Shown here piece by piece: positions 11,541-21,801 of a stretch of 64,000 nucleotides of DNA. Below the pieces are notes generated by a model that was not told where the DNA came from, did not search any database, and saw nothing but the letters and a program-made list of their open reading frames with translations. The DNA is from Sporodiniella umbellata (taxonomy: Eukaryota > Mucoromycota > Mucoromycetes > Mucorales > Rhizopodaceae), in NCBI GenBank assembly GCA_025677835.1, contig JAIXMR010000010.1:62001-126000 (forward strand). The letters are read 5' to 3'. The translations under genes were made by a program, and so were the position numbers. Position 1 is the first letter of the stretch. Every line of letters starts with the position of its first letter.

Positions 11541-13001
11541 CTAACATATTTTTGACGCCATCATGGCGATGATGGCTGCACCAAGACCTGAACCGTCTCT
11601 TGCCAACTCGAGCGTAATCTTGGAACGAGCCTGCTCTCCAAGGATTTCAGTTAATGCGCTTCCCATATTTTTCTCAAAATCAGGATAAAATTCAAAAAGA
11701 GAACCGTCAATAGCGATTACACATTCTTCTCCCAATTTTTTAGTTTGCGTCATAACACCAGCAATATGACAAGCGGCAATTCGAGCGGAACGAGTACCGA
11801 CTGCATGACAGATTTTCTTTACTATTTGGCGATCAGCTAATGTAGTATGGTCTATATTAAGGATGCCTTCAAGAATGTGGCCGGTTTTTGATAAATCCTC
11901 TGCGTTATCCACTTCAATAACCGACATATAGGCAGTTTCAAAGCTCCACATTTCACTCAGTTTTTTGACAACACTGCCTTTAAAAAGTAGCTGTTGATCA
12001 ACTAAATCCAATAAGGCGTTTCGAGTAATCTCTCCCAAATACATGCCAGCTACCATTTTTTCATGAAGCTGTTGTTGTGTGTTGATGGATTCGCGGTCCA
12101 TTTTGTTGTCATAAACGGTCATAGGAAGCACACTTCGTTCGATATCAAAAGCTCCGCACTCCATATTGATAACCATCTCTTGCTCAGGGCTTCCTTTCCA
12201 CTTTTTAACTTCTGACATCTGCTGATAGTAAGCAGCATTGAATCCTGTGCCTAGAATTACACCCATGGTAGACTTTGGGTTTTTATAAGCATGTGCCATC
12301 AGCGTACCAACTGTATCATTCACAATCTATATGTATACATGTCAGGCTATAATACTTATACCAGAATATTACCTACAGCAGCTATATTGATGTTTAAATT
12401 TTTTCGTCGAAATGCTTCTTGTAAAAGAAGAGTTACATCCCGGCCTACAGCGCCCGAGCAAGCAAATCCCTTAGTCCATTGTTTCAAAACCCCTCGATTA
12501 ATACTAGTTTGTAGAACTGGAAAAGAGAAGGTATACCCAAGCTGGATGGTCTGCCCAGCGATGTCAGTACCATGCTCAGTCAAAAAGTTATCAACACAAT
12601 CCCCAATAAAGTCACACAATTCAAACATGTTCCCTTTTTTTAGTGTCTCAGAGACCACATATTTCTGTTGATTGATTATATGCTCTCCCCCACCAAGCAA
12701 TGTCACATGACATACACGTAAATTAGTGCCTCCTAAATCAAGAGCCATAAAATGTCCTGTTTCTTCGCCCGTACAACGACCAGAGACAAAGGAAGGGATC
12801 ATAGCAACTAAAAACTGATAAGTGTTTGTTATTGAATTGGTTTACGTTACTTGTAGCTCCTTCGTGATCCAATCCCTTCTCCATTTCTTTTACAAACTTT
12901 TCTGTGATTGCTTTTAGACTTTCACTTGAAACATCAAAAAGACTTAGAATGTTTGCCGTGGCAGTGTCTTGATTTTCAGAGTAATCTAATATGGCAGGCA
13001 T
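11541..13001 (-). CDS. Hexokinase (glucokinase-type)
   Basis: Three exons, 13001-12851, 12807-12377 and 12326-11541, coding 455 residues. It phosphorylates glucose and related hexoses with ATP in the cytosol, the first step of glycolysis. Motifs: phosphate-1 MALDLGGTNLRVC (about 71-83), sugar-binding SINRGVLKQWTKGFACSG, the catalytic-base motif IVNDTVGTL with Asp198, the GVILGTGFNAAY loop, IDGSLFEFYP and the adenosine motif GSGLGAAII near the C-terminus. The donor of intron 2 is GTAGGT rather than the nearby GTAATA. This is the choice that gives the conserved spacing before VNDT. Length fits fungal hexokinases (about 450-490). Confidence 0.96.
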
Positions 13002-14039
13002 AAATGATATAACAGAAAAAGAAGCACTAAAATCTTTTTAGAGAGTTTAAATAAGGAAAATGATGGATACAAACTTTTAACAGGTAAAAGCGGGAAAAAG
13101 TCATGGCTATGGAACAAACGGAATATACTGGGTTTACTAAAAAAAAAAAAACAAGCATTTGACAAATTAAAAAAACCTTTAAAGCTCATAAATTTCTCTC
13201 ATCGCACTTTTATTATCATTATAATTATTACTAATACTTTTAAAAGTGTAAGCTCTTTTTGTGGATAGTTTTTGTGTACTCGTGAGCAAAACCAAATGAC
13301 TAAATGAAAAAGTATAGTAATACGGTTTTAGTCATGTGTGAGGGAATACATTAGTGAAGTTGAAAAAACCTTACACTGAGTCTATGTAACTATTAGGGTG
13401 CAGAATAAATATGTCCTTAACTTTTTTTCTACTATTATAACTGATTTTGCGCTTTTACCGGATGATCAGGAAGCTGTACTTACATTACAAACTCCAGCTT
13501 CTAAGATAAGTTCTTTTAATAATCAAACATCAGAATGGTACACGGGGCCTTTTGTAGATAATTGAACCAAAACAAAAGCTAGTGAAGTATCTTTTGTGCT
13601 GCTTTCTTATTATTCGTTACATTAAACTACAAAGAGTAAATAGCGTAGGCTGTAAATAAACCATCGGAAAAATGTATCTAGCACCCTATTGGCTAACAAA
13701 GGATTGGTGTGTATCACAGAATGTCTTTATGTCTCAACAGTAAGGAAAACTCGGAAAATGCTGGAGAGGATAAAGAATATTTTGAAAGAGGGAAGAAACG
13801 GGGCTATCAAGTTTTACCGCCAACCCGGAAAAAGTCTTATATAATTCTGTAACAAATCGCGTTACAGACAAGTGTATCACTGTGTTAACAATATCTCTTG
13901 GCTTTTCACGTCAGCAAAAGTTTTGATGGTATCATAGATACCATAAAGTGTTTATGTTAATTTTCAGGCTTCTCAAAAATAAAGACAATTGGTGTCTATC
14001 CAAGTTCCAAGTACTTTCTGAAATATTTTTATTATACCC
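13002..14039. other. Intergenic, possibly upstream part of a decayed LINE
   Basis: No intact gene. The stretch from about 13440 lies directly upstream of recognisable LINE reverse transcriptase remnants on the same strand. It may be the older, unrecognisable 5' portion of that element, but no endonuclease motif could be read with confidence. Confidence 0.4.
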
Positions 14040-15937
14040 TAAAAGGATTAGTGCGGTGCGAAATGACATTAGGGCAGTGTTGAATTACCGTTTTCCGCTA
14101 GAGACCTGTCTCTCTCATTAACAACAGTACCAAGGTCTTCATTTAAATTCTCAAACACCACAAATTAGTCACACTTTAAAAGCTCATATCGTATTAATAG
14201 ACGATATCTATGTGGCGCTGTTTTATTGATGAACAAGACCACATGTTTTGATTGATTATTGTATCCGCCAGCCTACAGAACTCTTCCACAATTGAACTTT
14301 TCTTCAACCAAAAGAAGCTCTATGATCGTGTCTCTCCTGAATATATACATTTTACTTTGGAATGCTTTTAACCTTGAAGCTCGTTTTTGATTTTGCTAAA
14401 GGCTTTTCTCCTCCAACCTGGTCAACGTTAATGTCAATAGATGGCTGTCCTCTCCTTCTGAAGCCAAAAGAAACCTCAGATAAGAGAATCCGCTCAGTCT
14501 GATCCTGTTTAAAATAACACTTGGTCTTTTTCTGTAGCTAATCCCTATCAATGCTTATTTTAAAAGGTTTGATTTAGCTCATAAGCCTCACTACTCAGTT
14601 GGTGTACTGCGCCCATCAAAGTCATGAGTTAAGCTAAAGACGTTCTAGTTTTGCAGAAATCTTAAATGCACTGTTTAGAGCAGTGGGAACTTGCACCAAA
14701 GTGGCCAATACTTTATTGAATTATTTAAGATACAGGCGCTCTCATTAACTGAGATATTGTTTCTTAATTGACCCATTTTGCTGCGTTATAAGAACATCTT
14801 TGCATGGCATAATTACACATCCGATGGAGTCCACATCTCCCGGGACTATTCAGTATCTGCCTTGCCTTACCAATGAGTTAGATATAGTTAACAGCTATAT
14901 AATAAAAGAACCATAACATGTCAATTAAACATACAGTGAAACATATTTACCGAGGGACCCGATCACAATTCTTACTAGCCTCACTTTTTTTCAAGTGACA
15001 ACGTTTTCTTTGAATACTACTCACGATCAAACCTCAACTAGCCAAATTCCGTGTGCTGAGCTGCCATTTTATAGATGCGAAGCCCTCTCACCGTATCGGT
15101 CCTGATGCGCTTGCTCGCTTACAATCAACCAAATATTTGGAGTCTAAGTATCCAAGTGAGAATATTACAATGGCAACGACTATTTCATGAATATTTCACT
15201 AACATGTAGCTATCATATGTCTCTGTCTCATTCTATGATCGTTTTTTTCCCTATCGCAAAATACGAAAAGATTCCCCTATAAACGTCTTTTGTTCTCTAT
15301 TAAACCTCAAGCCCCTATCTCTGGCCTATACACTTTGTCTCTCCTTCAATTTCGGCATTCAACCCTGTCTCACACCAAACCACGCTGCTTTTAATGAATG
15401 CCTAGTACTCTCCACTTACTTATACCTCATATCTTACTCCAACTTTACCCTTTATTCCACTTTCAAAACTTGCCCAGGCCCTACCATTGTATCCTCCTCT
15501 AGTGCAGCCAGAGGCTAAACATATACCCAGTAACTATATTAGCAATACTAACCACCCTTCCCAGTTACAAAAATTTTATCTCAAAAAGATCCAATACTAC
15601 CTATATACCACTAAAAAGATCTTCAATGGCCTGTATATTAGAATTTTGGAAACATCAACCAAAGTACGAAATATATCCTCCAAAACTCAAGACCCAGAGG
15701 CTATAGTGAATCTTGGACCTTTGCACCATGCCATCTGAGCACGCAACTAATGAAAATCATAGAAATATGGATGAAGAGCCCCTCCAAAACCAGATAAAAT
15801 CGATACTAGCCGACTCGAATCTATCGCAGCAAAGTCCTAAAACACAGACGCCTAGACTAGGCAAGTTGATATTCAAACTACTCCAGAATAGCCTGTCTAT
15901 TGAAATCGATTCTTATACGTACACGACCTTAATCTAA
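14040..15937 (+). mobile_element. Decayed non-LTR retrotransposon (LINE), reverse transcriptase remnants
   Basis: Translated fragments in changing frames follow the order of a LINE reverse transcriptase. A block like RPVSLINNSTKVF begins at 14102 (the family has RPISLTNTD). A piece FFNQKKLYDRVSPEYIHFTL follows near 14300-14370 (family LLDQEKAYDRV). Then come VNVNRWLSSPSEAKRNLR and ENPLSLILFKITL near 14427-14518 (family GLRQGDPLSPLLF), and a decayed YADD-box region near 14618. Several in-frame stops and frame changes separate them, so the element is dead. The downstream open stretches (15487-15738, 15713-15937) probably belong to its C-terminal region. Confidence 0.75.
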
Positions 15938-16518
15938 AATGATTTAGTTTAAAATTATCAGCCAAGTCATACCGCATGCGACTTGACTATACCGCCTCGT
16001 TTCCCAAGCATTGACGTTCCCCTCCCTTTTTTTTTTTATGTCTACCAGAAAACAGCTCTGACTTTCCTCTTTTTTTGCAGGTATTCACATCTGAAAGTCT
16101 TATCTAATTACACGCCTAATTTTGCCAATACAAACTGAAGTAGCATTGCTGACTTCTTTTTGCCTGAAGCTACGCTTTTTGCGCTATATTTCTCTGTTTT
16201 CCCTCGTTAGAACCCTTTGATTAAAACCGCCCCTAGTCTGAACGTCAAGCAAATTGTTACTTGTGTGTTCCAGATAATCCATTATAGTAATTAAAAAACG
16301 GTGCGTATAGCTCTACTTTCACTCCTAGAATGTTACTTCAAACTACAACCGAAAACATCTGTTTTATTGAAGAACGGTTCTCAAGACCAAAAAAAAAACC
16401 CCCACATTTCATATTTAATGCGGTCTACGGACTTTAAATTCGACTCAATCCTTGGAAATCCCCTACAAAAAATTTTTTTTATTTTTTACCCCTCTTGCTC
16501 TAATAACCACATCCAAAA
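15938..16518. promoter_or_regulatory. Upstream region of the acyl carrier protein gene
   Basis: Pyrimidine-rich stretches (16022-16075) and AT-rich DNA between the LINE remnant and the acyl carrier protein start. No TATA element stands out and no gene is seen. The last 30 bases before the ATG (CCTCTTGCTCTAATAACCAC and following) are shared with the pseudogene copy near 39150, so they were part of the duplicated unit. Confidence 0.4.
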
Positions 16519-16929
16519 ATGTTCTACCCTCGTGTTTTTTTGACTGCTGCAGCTAGATCTGCTCAACGTCCCCTTGCATCTCGCGTAGTTATGCCCTCTC
16601 TCATGACTCGCATGTACGCTTCTGCCTCTGGTGAAACTGTTGAATCTCGCATCCTCGATATTGTCAAGGGATTTGATAAAGTTGACCCCACTAAGGTAAG
16701 ACTTGATATACGTGCATAGAGACTTTTATTTATAATACTTTTTAAAAAATAGGTTACAGTTCAAGCCAACCTTATCAAGGATCTTGGTTTGGATAGTTTA
16801 GATACTGTTGAAGTAATCATGGCAATTGAAGAGGAATTCTCAGTTGAAATCCCTGATAATGAAGCTGACTCTATTCAAAGCATTCAACAAGCCATTGACT
16901 ATATTTCTAAGCGTGAAGACGCTCATTAA
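16519..16929 (+). CDS. Mitochondrial acyl carrier protein (NADH dehydrogenase/type II FAS subunit)
   Basis: Two exons, 16519-16695 and 16753-16929, coding 117 residues. The first about 37 residues are rich in Arg, Ser and Ala with no acids ([17 protein letters not shown]), typical of a mitochondrial targeting peptide. The carrier domain follows with the phosphopantetheine site [19 protein letters not shown], where Ser74 is the attachment residue. The protein carries acyl chains for mitochondrial fatty acid (lipoate) synthesis and is also a complex I and iron-sulfur assembly subunit. Length and exon phase are normal. A broken copy that keeps the same intron lies at 38779-39245. Confidence 0.96.
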
Positions 16930-17669
16930 TCTTATTTGCCAACCTGTTTGTTTTAAAAGAAAAACTTGCGCATAATTAGAGCAATAAAATTTGTTTATAT
17001 TTGGGTGCAAATCTTCCAAAACCCCAATTTGATAGAGGGCTTTCTGGTGTGTTTTTCTTGTTTACGGGTCTCAGAATCAGCAAAAAATCTACATTTTATA
17101 ATTATTCAATCACTATGACGCAAGAAAAAAAGCAAGTATACGGAAAACGCAATGCAACCAACAATTGACATAAAAGAAATACGCATGCCTAACACTTTCA
17201 TTATTTTACAGAAAATAGCTTTGGCGTAAAAGTGAATAAAGCAATTATTGACTGATGCCAAAAGGCACTTTTCTTTCAGTTTGAGAACGCCATCTCAACA
17301 ATCCGCCAACCGATGCCATAGTCAAAGAAAAAATATATTACTCGAGATATATTTGCTTATTAACACTGAGCGAATTAGGCCTTGAAGGTATGTCCATTTG
17401 GTTTCTTTTTGGAATGTTTTATTTAGTTTTTTTGGATTATTTTATTCACTTTTTTTTAACCAAGTTCCTACAAGTTATTAACTTTCGAACTATCGTCCAC
17501 TTTCTTACCAGGAGAAACGACCCCAAATAATAATTTTATTTTTGTTGCTCTTTTTCTTGTTCTTAAAAGGCATATTTTATTGTCAAGCCATGTTGAGTCT
17601 CTCCATCTTACGTTTGCTTTTTCTTTTTTAAAACTAATATCAAGTATGCTGGCAGGAACCTAAGGAGTC
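16930..17669. other. Intergenic, no gene seen
   Basis: Downstream of the acyl carrier protein gene is AT-rich sequence with T runs. An AATAAA-like site at 16983 could serve as its poly(A) signal. Nothing else is recognised. Confidence 0.5.
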
Positions 17670-18170
17670 ATGTCAAGTGAATGGCTCAACAATACAAGGA
17701 GCGACACTCTGTATGAGCCTAAATTAAATATTCAAAAATCTCTTCCTCCTGTCTTAATTGAGGTACAAGCAACGGTTGACGAAAGGTTTATGGTGAGACT
17801 AATGTAGTACACGATAAATGATATTAAACGATATGGTTCAAAGCTCGTTGTCTTGATATTCTGTGTTGGCAAGATCTCACCAAATCATTATCTGCTCAAT
17901 TTACTCAACATACCTCTCTTAAGCCGAATTAAGAAGTTTTTAACAGATGCTCCTGATGTCAAAAAGGCAGAAAGGTTAATCGGAAGAGGCTTTACCTACA
18001 ACGCTAGTGTCAAAAGACAGTTATCCAATAGATCCACAGATTCTGAAAGTGATTTAGAATTTCCTGAAAAGTTACCTGTTGGAATCAAACATCCTCCTAC
18101 AATACCTCAATTAGCGGACGGAATCGCATTTGTCAAAAGATTCAAGACAGACGCTAGTCGCATGAATTAG
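17670..18170 (+). pseudogene. Broken ORF with E-x-Q motif (possible PD-(D/E)XK nuclease-like, Mucorales repeat family)
   Basis: A single frame of 167 codons with one internal TAG at 17805-17807. The N-terminal piece runs from ATG 17670 (MSSEWLNNTRSDTLYEPKLN) through LPPVLIEVQATVDERFM. After the stop the same frame continues with KRYGSKLVVLIFCVGKI and ends with DGIAFVKRFKTDASRMN. The strand-E-x-Q arrangement and the following hydrophobic strand are like PD-(D/E)XK nuclease-like proteins that occur in many copies in Mucorales genomes. That family link is from memory of pattern and is inference. Alternatively the stop lies in an intron from 17793, but no good acceptor restores the frame. No neighbour suggests a function. 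Confidence 0.5.
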
Positions 18171-19558
18171 ACTCAATGTCTTACGGAAGCGTACGAAAAT
18201 CATCTCTTATTACACTATTCAACTGGATCCAGTCTTCGCGCCAATTTTAGTATATATGTCAAACCATTGTAACCCAGTCCGTAAATAAATACCAAAAAAA
18301 AAAAAAAAAACAAAGCGTCTTAGAAGTATTAGGCGTATCAAGCGTATTACTCCATTTTTCTAAAAACGATTATTTTTTGTTTCAGTTTTTATACGTTCAT
18401 ATATATTGTGTTGGCTTTGTGATATTTATATTGAGGCTAAAAAAAACATAAATCTATACCCGTCAATATACACATCACAAAAACAATAGAAAAAAAAAAG
18501 ATCAGTAGTATATTTTTATACTGATATTTTTTCAATACCTAGTGAGTGTCGAGACTTATCTAAGGCACAAAACTTTAGTAATATTAGCCTTAGTTATTGC
18601 TCTATGACTGTATTTGTTGGTCTTGCTCTAAGGATCTTGGCATTTTGGCTTTGATGCCAGCTTTTTTTTTCAATGGTTATATAACGTTGATATCAAAAAT
18701 ATAGGCTTCTTTAATAATCTCGTAAATTTTTGCTCAATAAATCATTATATTTACTTTTATATAGTTCAGTACTTTTATAAGTCTTGCGATTTATCAAAAA
18801 AGATTATTTTTGATCTTCATGTCGACAACTAGATTCTATCATTGCCTTCCTTCTGGTAATTTTGTTTATGATCAATTAGGTATTGAAGACCCTAAATATC
18901 AGCCAAAATAAGCAGAAACGACTATTAATACGTTGTGTCGTTTGAAGAATCTTCCGGATATTTTAGTCTCGTTAGAGGGAGAAGAAAAATCTTTAGATGC
19001 AGTAAAGGCTATAGAAAAATTTGAATAAGGCTGGGTACGTCGCTCACAAAGATTATTTACAAAGTGTATGAATATGCAAAAAAATTCAAGTTTATAATAA
19101 ATAAAATCAGTTTTGTTGGAACTGCTATAAGTTCTTTTTTTTCTATCGTTTTTGTGATGTGTACATTGATGGTCAAACATTTCTACTGGCGATCAAGAAT
19201 TCCCATGGATTTAAAAAATTATATTTCCAAACCCAAAACATTGGAAACATTAGAAATACAGCTTTAATGGTGTACTGTCTAGTTTCAATACATTATCCTC
19301 CTGCTTGATTAATAGATTATAAATTTACATTAGCGGTAGCAATTTGCTTTGAGTGCCTTAAAAAACCAAGTTAATCATTTTCGTTAAAATGCAGCAAAGT
19401 AGAGCTCAGCTTTTTAACGCAATAATATTTTGGCTGTATTTAACTACTTGAAGGCCTTTTTAAAAAACCAAATGAAATGCAGCAATAGAAAGAAAAAACT
19501 CTTATGGTTCTTGTCGAGTTTATTTTGCGAAGAAAGAAGAAGAAAAGAGGCGGTTAGA
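18171..19558. other. Intergenic with a short decayed coding remnant
   Basis: AT-rich. Around 18880-19040 (+ strand) one frame reads TINTLCRLKNLPDILVSLEG and then DAVKAIEKFE, flanked by stops on both sides. This looks like a piece of a dead gene. It may belong with the broken ORF at 17670, but no family is recognised. Confidence 0.4.
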
Positions 19559-21569
19559 CTAGTATCGTTTAGTGAATATCAATCCAAGAGAGTCCGGTGC
19601 TTTGGTATTTATGTCGTTAATAACGACGCGATCATAGTGAATGGATTTTTGGGAAATATCAACTTCATATTTTCTTACTAAGACGAACATTTAGTATACT
19701 CAATATCTTTTGACAAACAATAGTTACTCACACAACATTGTTAATAATAGACGTTGCTCAGTCAAACTAAAATTCATACCGATGCACTGTCTTGCACCGT
19801 TACTGAATGGCAACCAGGTGAGCCCCTCATGGTTTTCTTGTTCTCCGCCTATGTCGAACCTTTCAGGGATAAATTCTTCAGCATCTGTCCAATACTTAGG
19901 ATCATGGTGAATAGCATAAATGTCGAGGTTAATTGTAGAGCCTTTAGGTATAAAAGTGCCATTGATAGCAATGTCCTCCCTGGCTACTCTTGGGAGCAAT
20001 GAGTCTGCAGGTCCAGAATGGCGTAGGTTCTAGGGGCACTTTATTTAGGCAAGCTTTTTTTTTAAAAAAAAAATATAAGCAAACCTCTTTAATAACAAGA
20101 TTTAAGTACTCCATTTGCTTTAGTTCTTCTAGTGTAGGTTCAATATCAACAGGGTCGTCTCCTAAGACGGCAATGATTTCTTGTCTTAATTTATTTTGCA
20201 CGTCCTGTATTTATCATGAAAATAATTAGCTTTATAATCTATCTATTATCAGAAGAAAATACCTTGTTTTTTGCGAGATTGTAAAGACAAAACGATAGTG
20301 TGTGAGCAGTTGTGTCATGACCTAATAAATATATGTATTGGTTTTAACATATCAAAATCAGATAATAAGCATACTTATTACCTGCCAAAAAAAAGCCTGC
20401 GACGTTGTGCTAAATATAGAAAGTTAGATATATTATTTTGCTGTTCCACGATTTTTTAGCGCTTACGCGAAGCTCCTCGTCCTTTATTCGCTCATTAGCC
20501 TGCTCAGCTTCCAGCATGAGTGTAACTAAATCTTTTTCATTCTCGGGCTTATTCGCATGAATGCCTTTGATCACTTCCTGGCGCTTCTCTTCAATTAATT
20601 GGGCCAGTTTAGCATTCATTCTAGTCACTGCATTCATTTGCTTCCTTTTTTCGGGAAATATCAAAGTTAAAAGAAAGCTGAATGATCCCATTACGTTCAA
20701 TAAGGGATCAAATAAGCCATCATTTACCAGTGAATAGGTGCTTGTCCAAAGTTCAGGATCCCCTTGTAAAGCTTTAAACTCAAAACCTAAATGTAATTTA
20801 GTAAACAGGACGCTTCGATCTTTATAAGAACGTACCAAAAATAGTAAGGCCAAGGACATCTAAAGTGAAGTCTTTCATAAGTTCGGAAACCAAAACTTCC
20901 CCCTCCTTTTTTTCAATAGCAGAAAAAAGAGAAGGCATAACGCTTGCCATGGTTTTTATAGGCATAGAGCGATGGAAAGCTGGGTTCATGACTTTTCTTT
21001 GCCTTTTCCAGCTCTGCCCATTTATAATGCCAACAGTGTCGTAGCCCAAAAATCTTACAAAAGGACTATTAGGGCCCATAATATCCAGAAAGTCATGGGA
21101 TTTTGGATTTGATTCTAAAAAATAGTAAGTTACCGTCGATAAATTTTTTTACCTTACCTGCTTTCATTAGCACATGCTTTGCAACCATTGGATTCGCAAC
21201 GAAAACAGTCCAATCAAAAGGTATTTTACTCTAGCATATTTGTTAACATCCTGAATTTGTATATGGGTGTATTTATTTTAAACCTACAACGTAGATTCCT
21301 CCACCTTCAATAATGGCAGTCTGAGTAATTTTTTTGTAGCGAATGTGTGGTGGCTCGCGATTGTATTGCGCTTTGGCCATTGAAAAAAAGGGTATTTTGC
21401 TCAAGTGTCGAAGATTCTTTGGCACTCTGAAATAAGAATAGATGCGCTGAAGAGTAATCAAAGCAATTGCTGCTCCAATATATGTTTTTTTTGATCGCTT
21501 TTGAACTATCGGCAAAAATCGATCCAGAGCTCCTTGGTAATGTTTAATGATAGATTCAACCGTTTCCAT
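19559..21569 (-). CDS. Cytochrome P450 monooxygenase
   Basis: Nine exons: 21569-21288, 21230-21158, 21114-20836, 20786-20467, 20409-20382, 20321-20263, 20204-20085, 20029-19732 and 19677-19559, giving 525 residues with all phases consistent. There is an N-terminal membrane anchor region. The I-helix is AGHDTTAHT, the K-helix ExxR reads ENLR (387-390), the PERF motif is PERFD, and the heme-binding loop FSNGARQCIGMNF has the axial Cys469. It is probably an ER-anchored oxygenase using a CPR partner. Mucorales expand CYP509-type families, but the subfamily is not determined here. The fifth exon is only 28 nt, and one donor (GTTTGC at 20084) is non-standard. A duplicated 51-bp motif lies just upstream. 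Confidence 0.93.
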
Positions 21570-21648
21570 TTTTTGGTACTGTTCAATTAATTAAAGCAGA
21601 TAAAGTACTGATATAATGGAGCTTCATTGTATTTATAGTAAACATAAT

Positions 21649-21801
21649 GAGTTAAGTTAGAAGTTCAAACGCCACCAAAAGCTCCGTAAAGGCCGAATAT
21701 AGGGCCGAAAAACGACAAATGGAGGGATGGACAGAAGAACAGAGAGGCCTGAGTTAAAATTAAAAGTTTAACGCCACCAAAATCTCCGTAAAGCCCGAAC
21801 A
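21649..21801. repeat. Imperfect direct repeat upstream of the P450 gene
   Basis: Two copies of about 51 bp (21649-21699 and 21751-21801), 102 bp apart, share the core AACGCCACCAAAA followed by CTCCGTAAAG. They start 80 bp upstream of the P450 start codon, so they could be duplicated cis-regulatory elements or a remnant of a small tandem duplication. Confidence 0.7.
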
